From assembly GCA_004431415.1 (NCBI GenBank), contig QPMI01000429.1, forward strand, positions 62,001 to 126,000: DNA of 64,000 nucleotides, written 5' to 3'. Positions 39,801 through 50,626 of the stretch are shown piece by piece. The position numbers were made by a program, and so were the translations under genes. Source of the DNA: Cyanophora paradoxa (Eukaryota; Glaucocystophyceae; Cyanophorales; Cyanophoraceae). The notes under the pieces were generated by a model, which saw nothing but the letters and a program-made list of their open reading frames with translations, searched no databases and was not told the origin of the DNA. Within the stretch, counting starts at the first letter, position 1. Every line of letters begins with the position of its first letter.

Positions 39801-41809
39801 CGAGGAGGAGCTCGAGAAGGCGGCCGAGGAGCGCAACCTCGTCGTCGGGCACCTCATCACGACGGAGAACGAGCGCAACGCGGCGCAGGAGCAGGCCCGC
39901 CGCGCGCGGGAGCAGGCGGAGAAGCTCAAGCGCGAGCTCGCGGAGGTGGCGGCCCAGGCCGAGGAGGCCGGCGAGCTCCGGGAGCGCGTCGGGCGGCTGC
40001 AGGCGGAGCTCACCGCCGCGCGCGCCGCCGAGGCCGCCGCCGCCTCGCGCGAGGGCGAGGAGGCCTCCGGGCGGAGCGGGCGCGGGCGGAGGCGCAGCGG
40101 GGCGGGAGGAGGCGGCGGTGGCGAAGGCGCGGCTCGAAGAGGCGCGCGAGGCGGCGCGCGCCCTCACCGCCGCCCTCGAGGACAAGGCCGCCCAGCTCTT
40201 CGCGTCCGCCCGCCCCGCGCCCCGCGCCCCGCGCCGCCCCGCCGGCCCCGCCCGACGCCGACGCCGACGCCGCGCGCAGGGCGCAGAGCGAGCTCGCGTC
40301 GGTGCTCGCGGCGGCGACGGCGGCGCGCGAGGAGCACAACGCGGCGCGGGACGAGCTGAACGCGGCGCGGGAGGAGGCGGCGGGGGCGCGGCGGAGGCGC
40401 AGCGGGCGGGGCTGGCGGCCGAGGCGGAGGCGGCGGAGGCGGCGGCGGCGCGGCGGCGGGCGGACGACGCGGCGCTGCAGGCGGGGGCGGCGCAGGAGGA
40501 GGCGGCGCAGGCGCGCGAGGAGGCGCAGCGGCTCGGCGACGAGCTCGCCGCCGCGCGCGACGAGGGGGCCCGGGAGCGCGCCGAGGCCCTCCGCTGCGCC
40601 CACGAGGCCGACGCCGCCCGCGACGCCGCCGCCGCCTCCGCCGCCGACCTCGCCGCCGCCCTCGCCCAGGCCGACGCCCTGCGCGCCCGCGCCGAGGCGG
40701 CGGCGCGCGAGGCCGAGTCGCTGCGGGCGGCGCGCGAGGCCGAGTCGCTGCGGGCGGCGCGCGCCTCGCCGGCCAAGTGCGGCAGGTGCCCGGCCCTGCA
40801 GGAGGGCCTCGCGGCGGCCCGCGCGCAGGCGGAGCAGGCGGCGGCCGGGGCGCGGGCGGCGGAGGCGCGGGCGCGGGAGGCGGAGGCGCAGCTGCGGGAG
40901 AACGAGGGGGCGCTGCAGGCGGCGCGCGCGCGGCTGGACGAGGCCTCGGGGGAGCTGCGGGCGGCGCGCGCCGACCTGGCGCGGCTGCACGAGGAGCTGC
41001 GGGCGGCGCGGGAGGAGCCGCGGGCGCTGATCGCGCGCATGGCGGAGATGGAGCGGCAGGTCGCCGCCCTCTCCGCCGCCGCCTCCGAGGGGATGGAGAC
41101 GGGCACCGAGGAGGGCGAGATCAAGGAGGAGGGGAGCCCGCGCCGCCGCCGCTGGGCGCCCCGCCCCGCCGAGGCCGCCGCCGAGCTCGAGGCCGCCCGC
41201 GCCGAGCTCGCCGCCGCCCGCGCCGAGATCGACGCGTACCGCGCCGCCGACCGCGCCGCCGCCGCCGCCGCCGGCCTCGCCGCCGCGCCCGCCGTGCCCG
41301 CGGCGAACGGCTTCCGCTCCGCCTCGCCGGCGCCGAGCGACGAGCTGGACGCGCTGCGGGACGAGCTCGCCGCCGTCGAGGCGGCGCTGCGCCGCCAGCC
41401 CCTCTCCGCCGCTCCTCGCCCCAGCGCCGCCCGCACGGCGCCGCCACGCCCCCGAGCAGCCTCGGCTCGCCCCTGCTGGGCCCCGGCTGGGCGGCGCCGC
41501 GGCGCCCGCCCTCGTTCCCCATCTCAGCGTACGACCCGCGCACAAAGGTGGCGGCCATGCCGGCCGAGACCCCCGTCTGGCTCGCCCCCTCCGGCAAAGT
41601 CGTGCGCCCGCCCCGCCCCGCCCCGCCCCGCCCCGCCCCGCCCCGCCGCGGACCTCGCGCTTGCTGAGGGGGCGGGGCGGGGCCAGTTCCACGTCGAGTC
41701 GTGCGCGTGGGTGGAGGGCCCCGGGGTCCGCATGGACCTCGCCTCCGCCTGCGCCGCCGGCAAGCTCCCCTGCTCCTCCTGCTGCCGGCCCCTCGCCGAG
41801 CCCTGCTGA
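36887..41809 (+). CDS. Long Ala/Glu/Arg-rich coiled-coil protein with C-terminal Ada-like zinc motif
   Basis: The N-terminal exon starts MEAQRSESPDKVIRPLPRPR. Splicing then gives GEVEDMEDADSVDLTTDDE, DFDPNLDPEVRFIDSELARI, and KSITNVFFCSAEEPGKASLY. About 1,000 residues of nearly uninterrupted heptad-type sequence follow (38000-41100), with repeats such as ERDRLAAEAARAAAEAE, indicating internal duplication. After a disordered segment come AYDPRTKVAAMPAETPVW and, across a (CCCCG)n intron at 41599-41686, FHVESCAWVEG and AGKLPCSSCCRP. The H/C...PCxxC arrangement resembles the Ada-type zinc module (W..sGk.yH...C..v....G..PC..C). Likely a cytoskeletal, basal-body or Golgi-tether scaffold; no specific function can be assigned. 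Frame changes around 38160, 38800, 39190 and 40080 suggest further introns or sequencing errors. Confidence 0.7.
41599..41686 (+). other. Intron made of (CCCCG)n plus (GGGGC)n runs
   Basis: 88-nt intron: GT donor, then about seven ccccg units (41609-41645), a short loop, and ggggcggggcgggg before the cag acceptor. The two runs are complementary and could pair, bringing the splice sites together. Confidence 0.75.
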
Positions 41810-42155
41810 GGCCGCGGCTCCTCCGGCCCGCCCGCCCCGCCCCTCTCCACTGCAGCGAGGCGGACGTACCCTTATTTAGAGTGTTTTAGCCGCAGAGAGT
41901 GATTATAACGTTATTCGGCATGCAAGAAGCGTTCGGTCCAAGTGCGGCGGGCTCGCGACGGCTTCGTCGGGTTCGGGAACTGTTCAGGGAAATTGGACAA
42001 AAAAGAGCAACTCATCTAGCCTAAAATCGCGGCTCCAATCAAGTGCATCTCACGGTCGCGGCCAGCCCCGCTGGCCTCGAGGGTTCGGAACGGAGGAATT
42101 AAAAAAACAAGAGCGGAACGAGGTGGTGGAGTACAAGTGTACAGAAAGTGCGGGT
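41810..42155. other. Intergenic between convergent genes
   Basis: Lies between the 3' ends of the coiled-coil gene and glucose-6-phosphate isomerase. No reading frame of note. Both 3' UTRs are expected here. Confidence 0.6.
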
Positions 42156-45016
42156 CTAGTTCTTGGTCTGCGCGAGCGAGCGCGGCGTCAGGCGGGGGCT
42201 AAGAGGCGGCGGGCGCGGGGCGGGGGCGGGGCGGGGCGGGGCGCACGATCTGGATGTAGCGCTCCATGAGCCGCTTGGTGGGCGCGACGAAGCCGTCGAT
42301 GGGGGCGCCCTCCTTGCGGGTCTTGCTGAGCTGCATGCGGACCTGCGTGGCGAGGATCTTGCCGAGCTCGACGCCCCACTGGTCGAACGAGTTGAGGCCC
42401 CAGACGAAGCCCTCCACCGCCGTCCGGTGCTCGTACAGCGAGAGCACCTGCGCCCCCGCCCCGCCCGGCGTCAGCGACGAGCCCGGCACGGCGGCGCGGG
42501 CGCGGGGCGGGGGCGGCGGAGGCGCGCCTGCCCGACCGCGAAGGGGGTGACAGACTCCGGGAAGAGGATGCTGAGCGAGGGCCGGTTGCCGGGGAAGACC
42601 TGCGGGGCGCGGGGCCTCAGCGGGCGGGGCGGGCCGGCTCGCGGGGCGGGGCGGGCGGGGCGGGCCTTGTGGGGGACGAGGTCGGCGGGGCAGCCCTCGG
42701 CGACCACCTGCTCCTCGGTCTTGCCGAACGCGAGCGCGTCGGGCTGCGCGCGCCCCGCCCCGCCCCGTCAGCGGCAGCGGCAGCGTGCGCGGTCGGCGGG
42801 TCGGGGCGGGGCGGGGCGGGGCGGGGAAAGGGCGGGGCGGGCCTGGGCGAAGAAGTTGGACATGAGCTCGTCGTGGTTGGAGACGGGGTGCTCGCCGGGG
42901 AGGTCGACGGGGTACTGCGACTTGGCGAAGCCGAGGAAGTCGCAGGGGACGACGCGGCCCTGGTGGATGAGCTGGTAGAAGCTGTGCTGCCCGTCCGTCC
43001 CCGGCTCGCCGAACTCGATCTCGCCCGCCTCGTAGTTCAGCAGCGTGCCGTCCTTGCACACCCGCTTCCCGTTCGACTCCATCGCGACCTGGAGAAGACG
43101 GGGCCGGTCGGCCGGGGCGGGGCGGGGCGGGGCGGGGCGGGGCGGGGCGGGGGTACCTGCTGGACGTGCGGGGCGAGCTTGAGGAGGGCCTGGGCGTAGG
43201 GGAGGAGGGCCCGCGAGGAGTGGCCCATGAAGGAGGCGTTCCAGACGCCGATGAGGCCCATCAGCACCGGGATGTTCTTGTCGAGCGGGGCGGAGAGGAA
43301 GTGCCGGTCGATGTCGCGGGCGCCCATCAGGAACTCCTCCGCCACGTCGTAGCCGAAGACGAGCGCCAGCGGGAGCACGCCGACCGCCGAGCAGACCGAG
43401 TAGCGCCCGCCGACCCAGTCCCAGAACCCGAACATGTTGTCCGTGCTGATCCCGAACTCCTTCACCTTCTCCGCGTTCGTGCTGACCGCCACCATGTTCT
43501 TCGACACGTCGGCTGCGGCGCACGGTCAGGCGCGGCAGCCGGCGGGCGGCGGCTGGCGGCGGGCGCACTGATGCCGGCCTTGTTGAACCAGTCGCGCATG
43601 GTCTTCGCGTTCAGGAGCGTCTCGGTCGTGGTAAAGGTCTTGGAGATGACGACGACGAGGGTCGTCTCGGGGTCCAGGCCCTCCACGCAGCGCGCCACCT
43701 GCGCCCGACCGCGTCCGCGTCGGCCGCCGGCCCCTGCCCTGGCAGCGCCCCTCCCGCACCTCGACGGGGTCGACGTTGGCGAGGAAGCGGAGCTTGCGGC
43801 CGTGGCTGGCCTTGGCGCCCTTCGCGTCTGTCCGGAGCGCCTCGTACACGAACTTGGGGCCGAGGTAGCTGCGCGAGCGGTGTCAGATCAACGAGCCCGC
43901 CGTACTGCGGAGCGAGGGGCGCGCCTGCCGCCGATGCCGACCGCGACGATGTTCTGGATGGGCTTGCCGGTCCCGCCGAGGAACTTGCCTGTGCGAACGC
44001 GCTCGGAGAAGTCCTTGATCTTGTCCAGAACCTGGCAGGAGGCGGTTAGCGCCGAGACTCGACTGCTGTTGCGCAAGCGCTGAAAAGCAAAGCCGCCCGA
44101 ACCTCGTGGATGTCCTTGACGACGTTCTTCCCGTCGACGTTGAAAACCTCATCGCGCTTGGCACGGAGAGCCATGTGCAGCACGGCGCGGTCCTCGCTGT
44201 TGTTGATGTGCTCGCCCGCGGCCATCGCCTTGATCTTCTCCTCAAGACCCGACTGCAAGGAAGCTAAGCATGCGAGACAGAGAGCATGCACGCGCAAAGG
44301 AGGACGCGTCCTGCGCGCCTTCTTTGCCAGGTCGAAGAGCAGCTGCCGCGTCTCCGGAACCATATTCTGGCGCGCGTAGTCAAGCACGATGCCGTTATGC
44401 TCCGCAGTGAAGGCCTGGTTGCGCGCGTCGTCCCTTTCGCAGGCGTCAGCGAGGGTGACGTGCGCGATGACCCTGAAGCAGCCAAAAGTGGGCGCACTTC
44501 ATTAGCTCGCGCAGGTGAGTGGACTTGATGTACTCAGCATGCTGGGCCAGCTTCTTCCACTCCGGGGTCGTGGAAATCAGCTCAGCAGACGGCCTGCGCG
44601 CGACATGGTCTCAGTCGCTCTAGACCAACAGTGCGCACCGCCGCAGACGCATCCCGAAAGCTCTCCAAAAAGGAAAGAAACTCTATGCGCCGTGTGCAGA
44701 GGACGCACCCCGCGGGGATCGGGACGGCCGAGGTGCCCACGCGCTCGCTGCGCGCATCCCGACGGAAGCGGTCGGCCGCCACGTCCGCGGCACCAAAGAA
44801 GTCCGAACGAAGAGACTGGACGCCATCGAAACGAGTCTGGTTGCTAGCCGTCCTGACAACGCTGGGGACGTCCGAGAGGGCAAACGCCGGCTGCTGCCTG
44901 CGGACGCTGCTGCAGGACGCCGACCGCTCGACGAAGCTCCGCGCCGAGACGCTCGAGATCTGTGCCCCGGCAAGCGAAGACGACGCAAGGACGATGGGGC
45001 TGAGGAAAGCGGCCAT
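42156..45016 (-). CDS. GPI: Glucose-6-phosphate isomerase, probably plastid-targeted
   Basis: Interconverts glucose-6-P and fructose-6-P. The start at 45016 gives [20 protein letters not shown], a Ser/Ala-rich extension of about 100 residues with Phe at position 4, as in glaucophyte transit peptides. The mature enzyme begins near [20 protein letters not shown]. Ordered motifs: [38 protein letters not shown] then [54 protein letters not shown] (family signature 1), [51 protein letters not shown], and [20 protein letters not shown] (signature 2). It ends RYIQI plus TKN across a last intron. About a dozen introns, several of (CCCCG)n type. Lies tail-to-head with transketolase, both on the minus strand. 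Confidence 0.95.
43089..43156 (-). other. Example of a (CCCCG)n intron in GPI
   Basis: 68-nt intron between ...APHVQQ and VAMES. The sense strand is gtacccccgccccgccccgcc...cttctccag, with eight CCCCG-type units. Confidence 0.8.
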
Positions 45017-45577
45017 CCTGCTCTTCGGGTAGGGGCTCCGATGCTCTCCGATTCAAGATGCGCGAGGATAACGAGCGCGGCGGCGAACGGTACTGCTGAA
45101 CGAACGCGGCGGGCCGAACGACCCTTTTAAAAAAAAGGAGGGGGTTACAGTCAACTTACAGACACTGGGCACTGCTGCTGCACGGCTTGACGTCGTCGGC
45201 GAATCCGACCGTTTGAAAGCTCCCGCGCGTGCGCCAGATCGAACTGCGGCGGCGCGCAGGGTGCTTCTACACGCTCGCAAATTTAAGTGCAGATTGAGTG
45301 GACCGTGTGCAGAAGTGGAAAGATGTGCAGCTTTCAAATGTAAAGAATGGAATATCTTTGGTTCGCTCATTAACACCCAGAAACTACATCCTGCAAACTA
45401 AGGGGGGGGCCTCGCTCGAAGCAAGAACTTCGGAAAAAGAAGCGCAGCGCAAGCTGCTTGGAGGCGCGCGACGCGCGACGAGACAAAATGCGACTCTACA
45501 AAACATCGGTCGCGGCCTTGAGATCCCACCCGCTGCGGGCAGCGGGGGGCCAGCGCTCGGAGCTGAAGTGTGACTCC
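45017..45577. other. Intergenic between GPI 5' end and transketolase 3' end
   Basis: Contains an A8 run at 45127 and otherwise mixed sequence. Promoter of GPI and 3' UTR of transketolase are expected here. No gene seen. Confidence 0.55.
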
Positions 45578-48500
45578 TTACGCGAGGAGCTTCTTGGCCT
45601 GGGCGATGACGTTCTCGGTGGTGAAGCCGAACTCCTGCATGAGCTTGTCGCCCGGAGCCGACGCGCCGAAGCCGTCGATGGAGACCATCGCGCCCTCGTC
45701 GCCGAAGTACTTGTGCCAGCCGAAGCTCGAGGCGGCCTCGACGGCGAGGCGCTTCTTGCAGTCCTTGGGGAAGACAGACGCCTTGTACTCAGCCGACTGG
45801 CGCTCGAAAAGCTCCCAGGACGGCATCGACACGACGCGCACGGTCTTGCCCTCCTTGCGGATCGCCTCCGCCGCGTTGACGCAGAGGTGCACCTCCGAGC
45901 CAGTGCCCATGAGGATCAGGTCGGGCTTGCCGTTGGTGCTGTTGTCCGACAGGACGTACGCGCCCTTGGCGGTGTTCGCGATCGAGGTGCCGACGAGGGT
46001 GGGGATCTTCTGGCGGGTGAGGATCATGAGCGAGGGAGTCTCGCGCTCCTCGACCGCCTGCGCCGCCGAGGTGAGCGATGGAACAGCAAGAGAGGGCGCA
46101 CGCGAATGCCCCACGTACCACCTTGTAGGCGCCGGAGACCTCGTTACCGTCGCACGGGCGGAACACGAAGGTGTTCGGGACGGCACGGTGGGCCGCGAGG
46201 TGCTACGCGGGGGAAGTTCAGGGAGCGCGTCGGGGACGACATGGCGGGCGGAGGGCGGACCTCAATAGGCTGGTGGGTGGGGCCGTCCTCGCCGGCGCCG
46301 ATCGAGTCGTGGGTGAGCACGTAGATGGTGCCGCACTTGGAGAGGGACGAGAGACGCATGGCGTTGCGCATGTAGTCGGAGAAGACGAGGAAGGTGGCGC
46401 AGTACGGGATGAGGCCAGACGCGTGCAGGTGCAGGCCGTTGGCGATCGCCGCCATGGCGAACTCGCGCACACCGAAGCGCAGGTTGCGGCCCTCGGGCGA
46501 GGTCTTCTGGAAGTCGGCTGCGGGCGCGCGCGTGAGGGGCCGCCCTCCGGTTGCGAGAGGGTGCGCGCGAGGGAGTCCGCCCGCACCGTACTTCTTGAGG
46601 AGGGTCATGTTCGACGAGGCGAGGTCAGCCGAGCCACCGAGGAAGGTGGGGACGGCGTCGGCGATCGCGTTGAGGGTGTTGCCGGACAGGATGCGGGTGG
46701 CATCGCCAGCGTCCTGCGGGGGCAAGAAATGAGAAGAAGATAGGGGAGAGGGATGGCTGGAGATCGCGCACGGTCGCGGGGTCGTAGACCGGCAGGCACT
46801 TCTCCCAGTTCGCCGGGAGCTCCTTCTTCATGACGTACTTCTCGAAGTCGGCGGCCTCCTGGGGGTACTTCGCCTTGTACTCTGCGCCCGTTGGTCAGCG
46901 ACGCTTCGGGGGAGACAATAGGGACCGCCGCGGTCGCCGCCGCACGTACCGGCGAACTTCTTGTTCCACTCGTCCTCGGCGGACTTGCCCTTGGGGATGG
47001 CCTCGCGCCACTTGTTCATGGCCTCCTCCGGGATCTCGAAAGGAGCGTAGGGCCAGTTGAGGTTCTGGCGGGTCGCGTCCACCTCCTTGTCGCCGAGGGC
47101 AGCACCGTGCACAGCGTACGAGTTGGCCTTGTTGGGCGAGCCGTAGCCGATGGTGGTGCGGATCTGAAAAGAACGTCAGCGCGCTGTTGCGCGCGAACAC
47201 AGGCTACTAGAGCTCACGGTGACGAGCGAGGGCTTGTCGGTGACGGCCTTGGCCTCAGCGATCGCCTTGCGGATCGCGTTGATGTCGGTGTTGCCGTCCT
47301 CGACGACCTAGTGCGCGAACGTGGTCAGTGCTGCGCGCTAGCCACGGAGGGCGGGATGCGACGCACGACGGTGTGCCAGCCGTACGACTGGTAGCGCTTG
47401 GTCACATCCTCGGTGAAGGAGATGTCGGTGTTGCCGTCGATCGAGATCTCGTTGTCGTCGTACAGGGCAATGAGCTTGCCGAGGCCGTAGTGGCCGGCGA
47501 GGGACGCAGCCTCAGCGGCGACACCTGCGGCGATTCTTAGCTGCGGATTCCCGAACCACGCGGGCTCGCGCACCCTCCATGTTGCAGCCGTCACCCATGA
47601 TGACGTAGGTGTAGTGGTCGATGAGCTTGCAGTCCGGCTTGTTGAAGCGGGCGGCAAGGTGGGCCTGAAACGCGAGGAGTGCAACAGTCAGATCGGTTTG
47701 CGCGCAGACCGAGGAAGAGAGATGTGGCCCGCGTATGGCTTCGCTCACCTCACCCATCGCCAGACCGACGGCCTGGGCAATGCCCTGGCCGAGCGGGCCG
47801 GTGGTGACCTCAATGCCCTTGGTCACGAAGTTCTCGGGGTGGCCGGGGCACTCCGACTCCCACTGGCGGAAAGTCTTAATGTCCTCAATGCCGACGCTGT
47901 CGTAGCCTGCGATCGCAGATCGTAAGTTTCGCAGGCCGATTCGAGCTAGCCGATTCGGGCTAGACGGCCAAGGTGGGGAGCCTAGCGGTTTCCTGCTTAT
48001 TCGAACGAACGAAAATGCTAAATAAAGCGATTAAAACCCGCGAAGAAGATGCCCCGCCGCCCCCCCCCCGGGCCCGCGCGCACCGGTGAGGTACAGGAGG
48101 GCGTACTGGAGCATGCACCCGTGGCCGGCCGACAGGACGAAGCGATCGCGGTCGATCCAGTCCGGGTTCTTCGGGTTGAACTTCATGAACTCGTTGAAGA
48201 GGACGTACGACATGGGGGCGCAGCCCATGGGAAGGCCGGGGTGGCCGGACTTCGCCTTCTCGATGGCATCGATAGCGAGGAAACGGATCGAGTTGATGCA
48301 CTTGTCATCGACCGGGGTCATAGCGGCGGTCGCCTGGTTGTTGATGACAAAGCCGGTCGAGGCCGCGACCTTCGACTGGCGGAGCGCCGCATTCGCGTCC
48401 GACTTCTTCGAGAACACAGACTCGGCACGGCGGAGGCCGTTGAACTGCCGGAACTGGGCCGCCTGGCTGGGGGTGTTGAGGAAGGACCGTGCACGGGTGT

Positions 48501-48729
48501 CGATGGCGAAGTTCTGCGCGCGGCTGTGGATCTTCGGGGCGTGCTCACGGCTGATCACGACCTGCGAAGAGGCCACGATCTGGGCCGACGACGACGAGCC
48601 TGCGCCCCCGGAATCGGTTGTCGGATATTTGTGCGCGCAAGTCGGATCGCTAGCGGCTGGGCGAGCCGTCGAAACGTTTTCTAGCATCGAACACGCACCC
48701 GAGGGCACAGGGACAACGAACGCCGACAT
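45578..48729 (-). CDS. TKL: Transketolase, probably plastid-targeted
   Basis: Thiamine-diphosphate enzyme of the Calvin and pentose-phosphate pathways. Exon 1 is only 31 bases (48729-48699, [10 protein letters not shown]). It joins [15 protein letters not shown] across a 5' intron, giving a long presequence with Phe at residue 4 (glaucophyte-type). Mature motifs in order: [87 protein letters not shown] (ThDP/metal GDG...N), [126 protein letters not shown] and [20 protein letters not shown]. It ends IAQAKKLLA. About ten introns. Divergent from Hsp20 copy 2. Confidence 0.96.
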
Positions 48730-49008
48730 TTTGCGCGGAACTGGGCCGACGACACGCCGATCCCGAACTAGCGAACTGGGGTACGGCGTTGGGTGATCGT
48801 GACCGTACCCGGGAATCGGCCAGTTCGCAACGCTCCGGCCTTTCGGGTCGTTCTGGAGTCTCGGCCGTCTTCGCGGGCGTTCGCGAAGCTTCGCCCGCCC
48901 ATATAAGATGCCAGCCGCCGCGGTCGCGATGCATTCTCAATTCGAGTGTTGCAAGCAGCGATCCCCTCGCGTACAGCGACCACGAAGCGCACCCGGCAGC
49001 CCGTCGAC
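48730..49008. promoter_or_regulatory. Bidirectional promoter: transketolase (minus) / Hsp20 copy 2 (plus), with HSE and TATA
   Basis: TTCgcGAAgcTTC at 48880-48892 and tataag at 48902 are conserved from copy 1. The duplicated part begins at 48829, so about 100 bases next to the transketolase start are unique. A light- or carbon-related gene has thus acquired a heat-shock element within 155 bases of its start codon. Confidence 0.78.
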
Positions 49009-50242
49009 ATGGCGTTCTACTACAGCTACGAGCCCGTCTATGAGCCCGTCTTCACTGCTCCGATCTACGCCCCCGCCAGCGACTTCGGGCAGGTGCGCTA
49101 GCGCTGCAGCGTTGCGCGTCAGTACGCCTCCTCCCTCCGCTGACCCGGCCGTGCGCCGCGCAGCTCCGACGGGACGTGGACATGATCTTCGACTCGGTGC
49201 TGCGGCCCGACAACTTGCTCCTCCTCCGCGACCCGTGCGCACGCTCTCGAATGTTCCGCCTCGCCCGGCGGCCGCCGCTCATGATCACGCCGCCCGCGCG
49301 CAGGCTCCTTGAAACGCGGGGCCTTTGGTCGCGGCTGAATTCGCTCCTGGACTCGTACGATGACGACGAGATGGTCTCCGTGTCAAAGCGGCCGCGGCAG
49401 TCGATGCGCGTGGAGGCCGCGCCGCGCTCGCACCGGCGCCCCGCCGCACGTGCCGCCGCCGTTGGCGAGCAGGCTCAGCGCGCCGTCCAGGCGGCGCCCG
49501 CCTCCCCGGCCCAGCCGCAGTCTCCGGCCCGCCGCAGGCCAGCGCCCAGCCGGAGGCCCAGCAGCAGGCGGCCGCCGCCGCTCAGGAGGTGCAGCAGGCG
49601 CAGCCGCAGCCGCAGCCGCAGCACGCCCGGCGGGAGTCGCGCGGCGAGGCCGGCCCGCTGGCGACCTCGCGCCTGTGGCGGGCGGCGATGCTGGAGCCGC
49701 GCGTGGACGTGCTGGAGAACACTGGCGCGTTCGTCGTGCGCGCAGAAGTGCCCGGCATCGCGCCCGAAGACATCAAGCTCGAGGTGCGCCCCGCTCCCCC
49801 GGAGTCCCGCTCTCCCCGCGAGACGTCCTCTGACGGCGCCGGGCGCAGGCGGCGGGCAACGTGCTCACGCTGTCGGGCGAGCTGCACCGCGAGGAGTCGA
49901 GCGGCGAGCGCGAGCGCGTGCACCGCCAGGAGCGCGTCTTCGGATGCTTCTCGCGCCAGTTCCGGTGCGCCTCTCTCGCGGTTTGCGGAGCGCCTTCGCG
50001 GCCGCTGACCCGTCTCGCGCAGGTTCCCCGGGCTGCAGTCGGTGAGCCCGCAGGAGATCAGCGCGGAGTTCGAGAACGGCGTGCTCACGATCAAGGTGCC
50101 GAAGCCCAAGTCGGAGGTGCCGGTCGCCATCCCCGTCCGCATCGCCGGCGGCGCGGCGGCGGAGAAGGCGCCGGTGGCGGCCGTCGCGGCGGCGCCTGCG
50201 CCGGCGCCGGTGGAGGCCGCGCCCGCGAGCCAGGCGGCTTAA
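48829..50242 (+). repeat. Segmental duplication, copy 2 (paired with 33321-34745)
   Basis: Same boundaries as copy 1, from ggccagttcgcaac to the Hsp20 stop codon. Direct orientation, about 15.5 kb apart. Confidence 0.92.
49009..50242 (+). CDS. Small heat shock protein (Hsp20), copy 2, with one-base frameshift
   Basis: Four exons as in copy 1: 49009-49092, 49164-49783, 49849-49964, 50023-50242. The alpha-crystallin domain is intact at the sequence level (PRVDVLENTGAFVVRAEVPG, NVLTLSGELHREES, EFENGVLTIKVPKP). In the linker, copy 1 has ggccccgccgc and copy 2 has ggcccgccgc (about 49528). The missing C shifts exon 2 out of frame, so the linker reads as Arg-rich sequence and the crystallin domain would be lost. 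Either a recent pseudogene, a sequencing error in a C run, or rescue by unseen splicing. Substitutions elsewhere are mostly conservative. Confidence 0.8.
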
Positions 50243-50626
50243 TTTAATAACGTGGCAGAGGTAGCAATCTGTCGTTCTTTTCCCTATCATTGGAAACCTT
50301 AGCCTCGTGGCGCGATTAATGTTTCGATTTCAGCTTTGGAAATTCAAATGTACACATAGCGCTAGCTATAGCTTTCGTTGAGTTGAATGTAGAAGATCCT
50401 TGTAGAAGAGCCCTCAGCCATGGATAGCTATAGTTCGATGTCGTCGTCAAGAATGTTGACGTCGGTGTTAGAACGCAGTGCTGCTTTCACTGGTGACACT
50501 TGCAATTGAAGCAAAATTGAAACATAGCAACCAATACCATACGATACTAGAACAACGTGTTAATACTACAGCGCTACTGTCTTTGAGAGCAGCACGCCGA
50601 GGCGGGGCGCGGTCCTGTTCGCCAGT
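50243..50626. other. Intergenic, no gene seen
   Basis: AT-richer spacer between convergent genes (Hsp20 copy 2 and the Pro-rich gene). Confidence 0.55.

Noticed and set aside
37888..41436. Very long minus-strand open frame (about 1,180 residues) opposite the coiled-coil gene
   Set aside because: It is the Ser/Ala/Arg mirror of GC-rich Glu/Ala codons on the plus strand; the plus strand gives heptad coiled coil, splice sites and a zinc motif.
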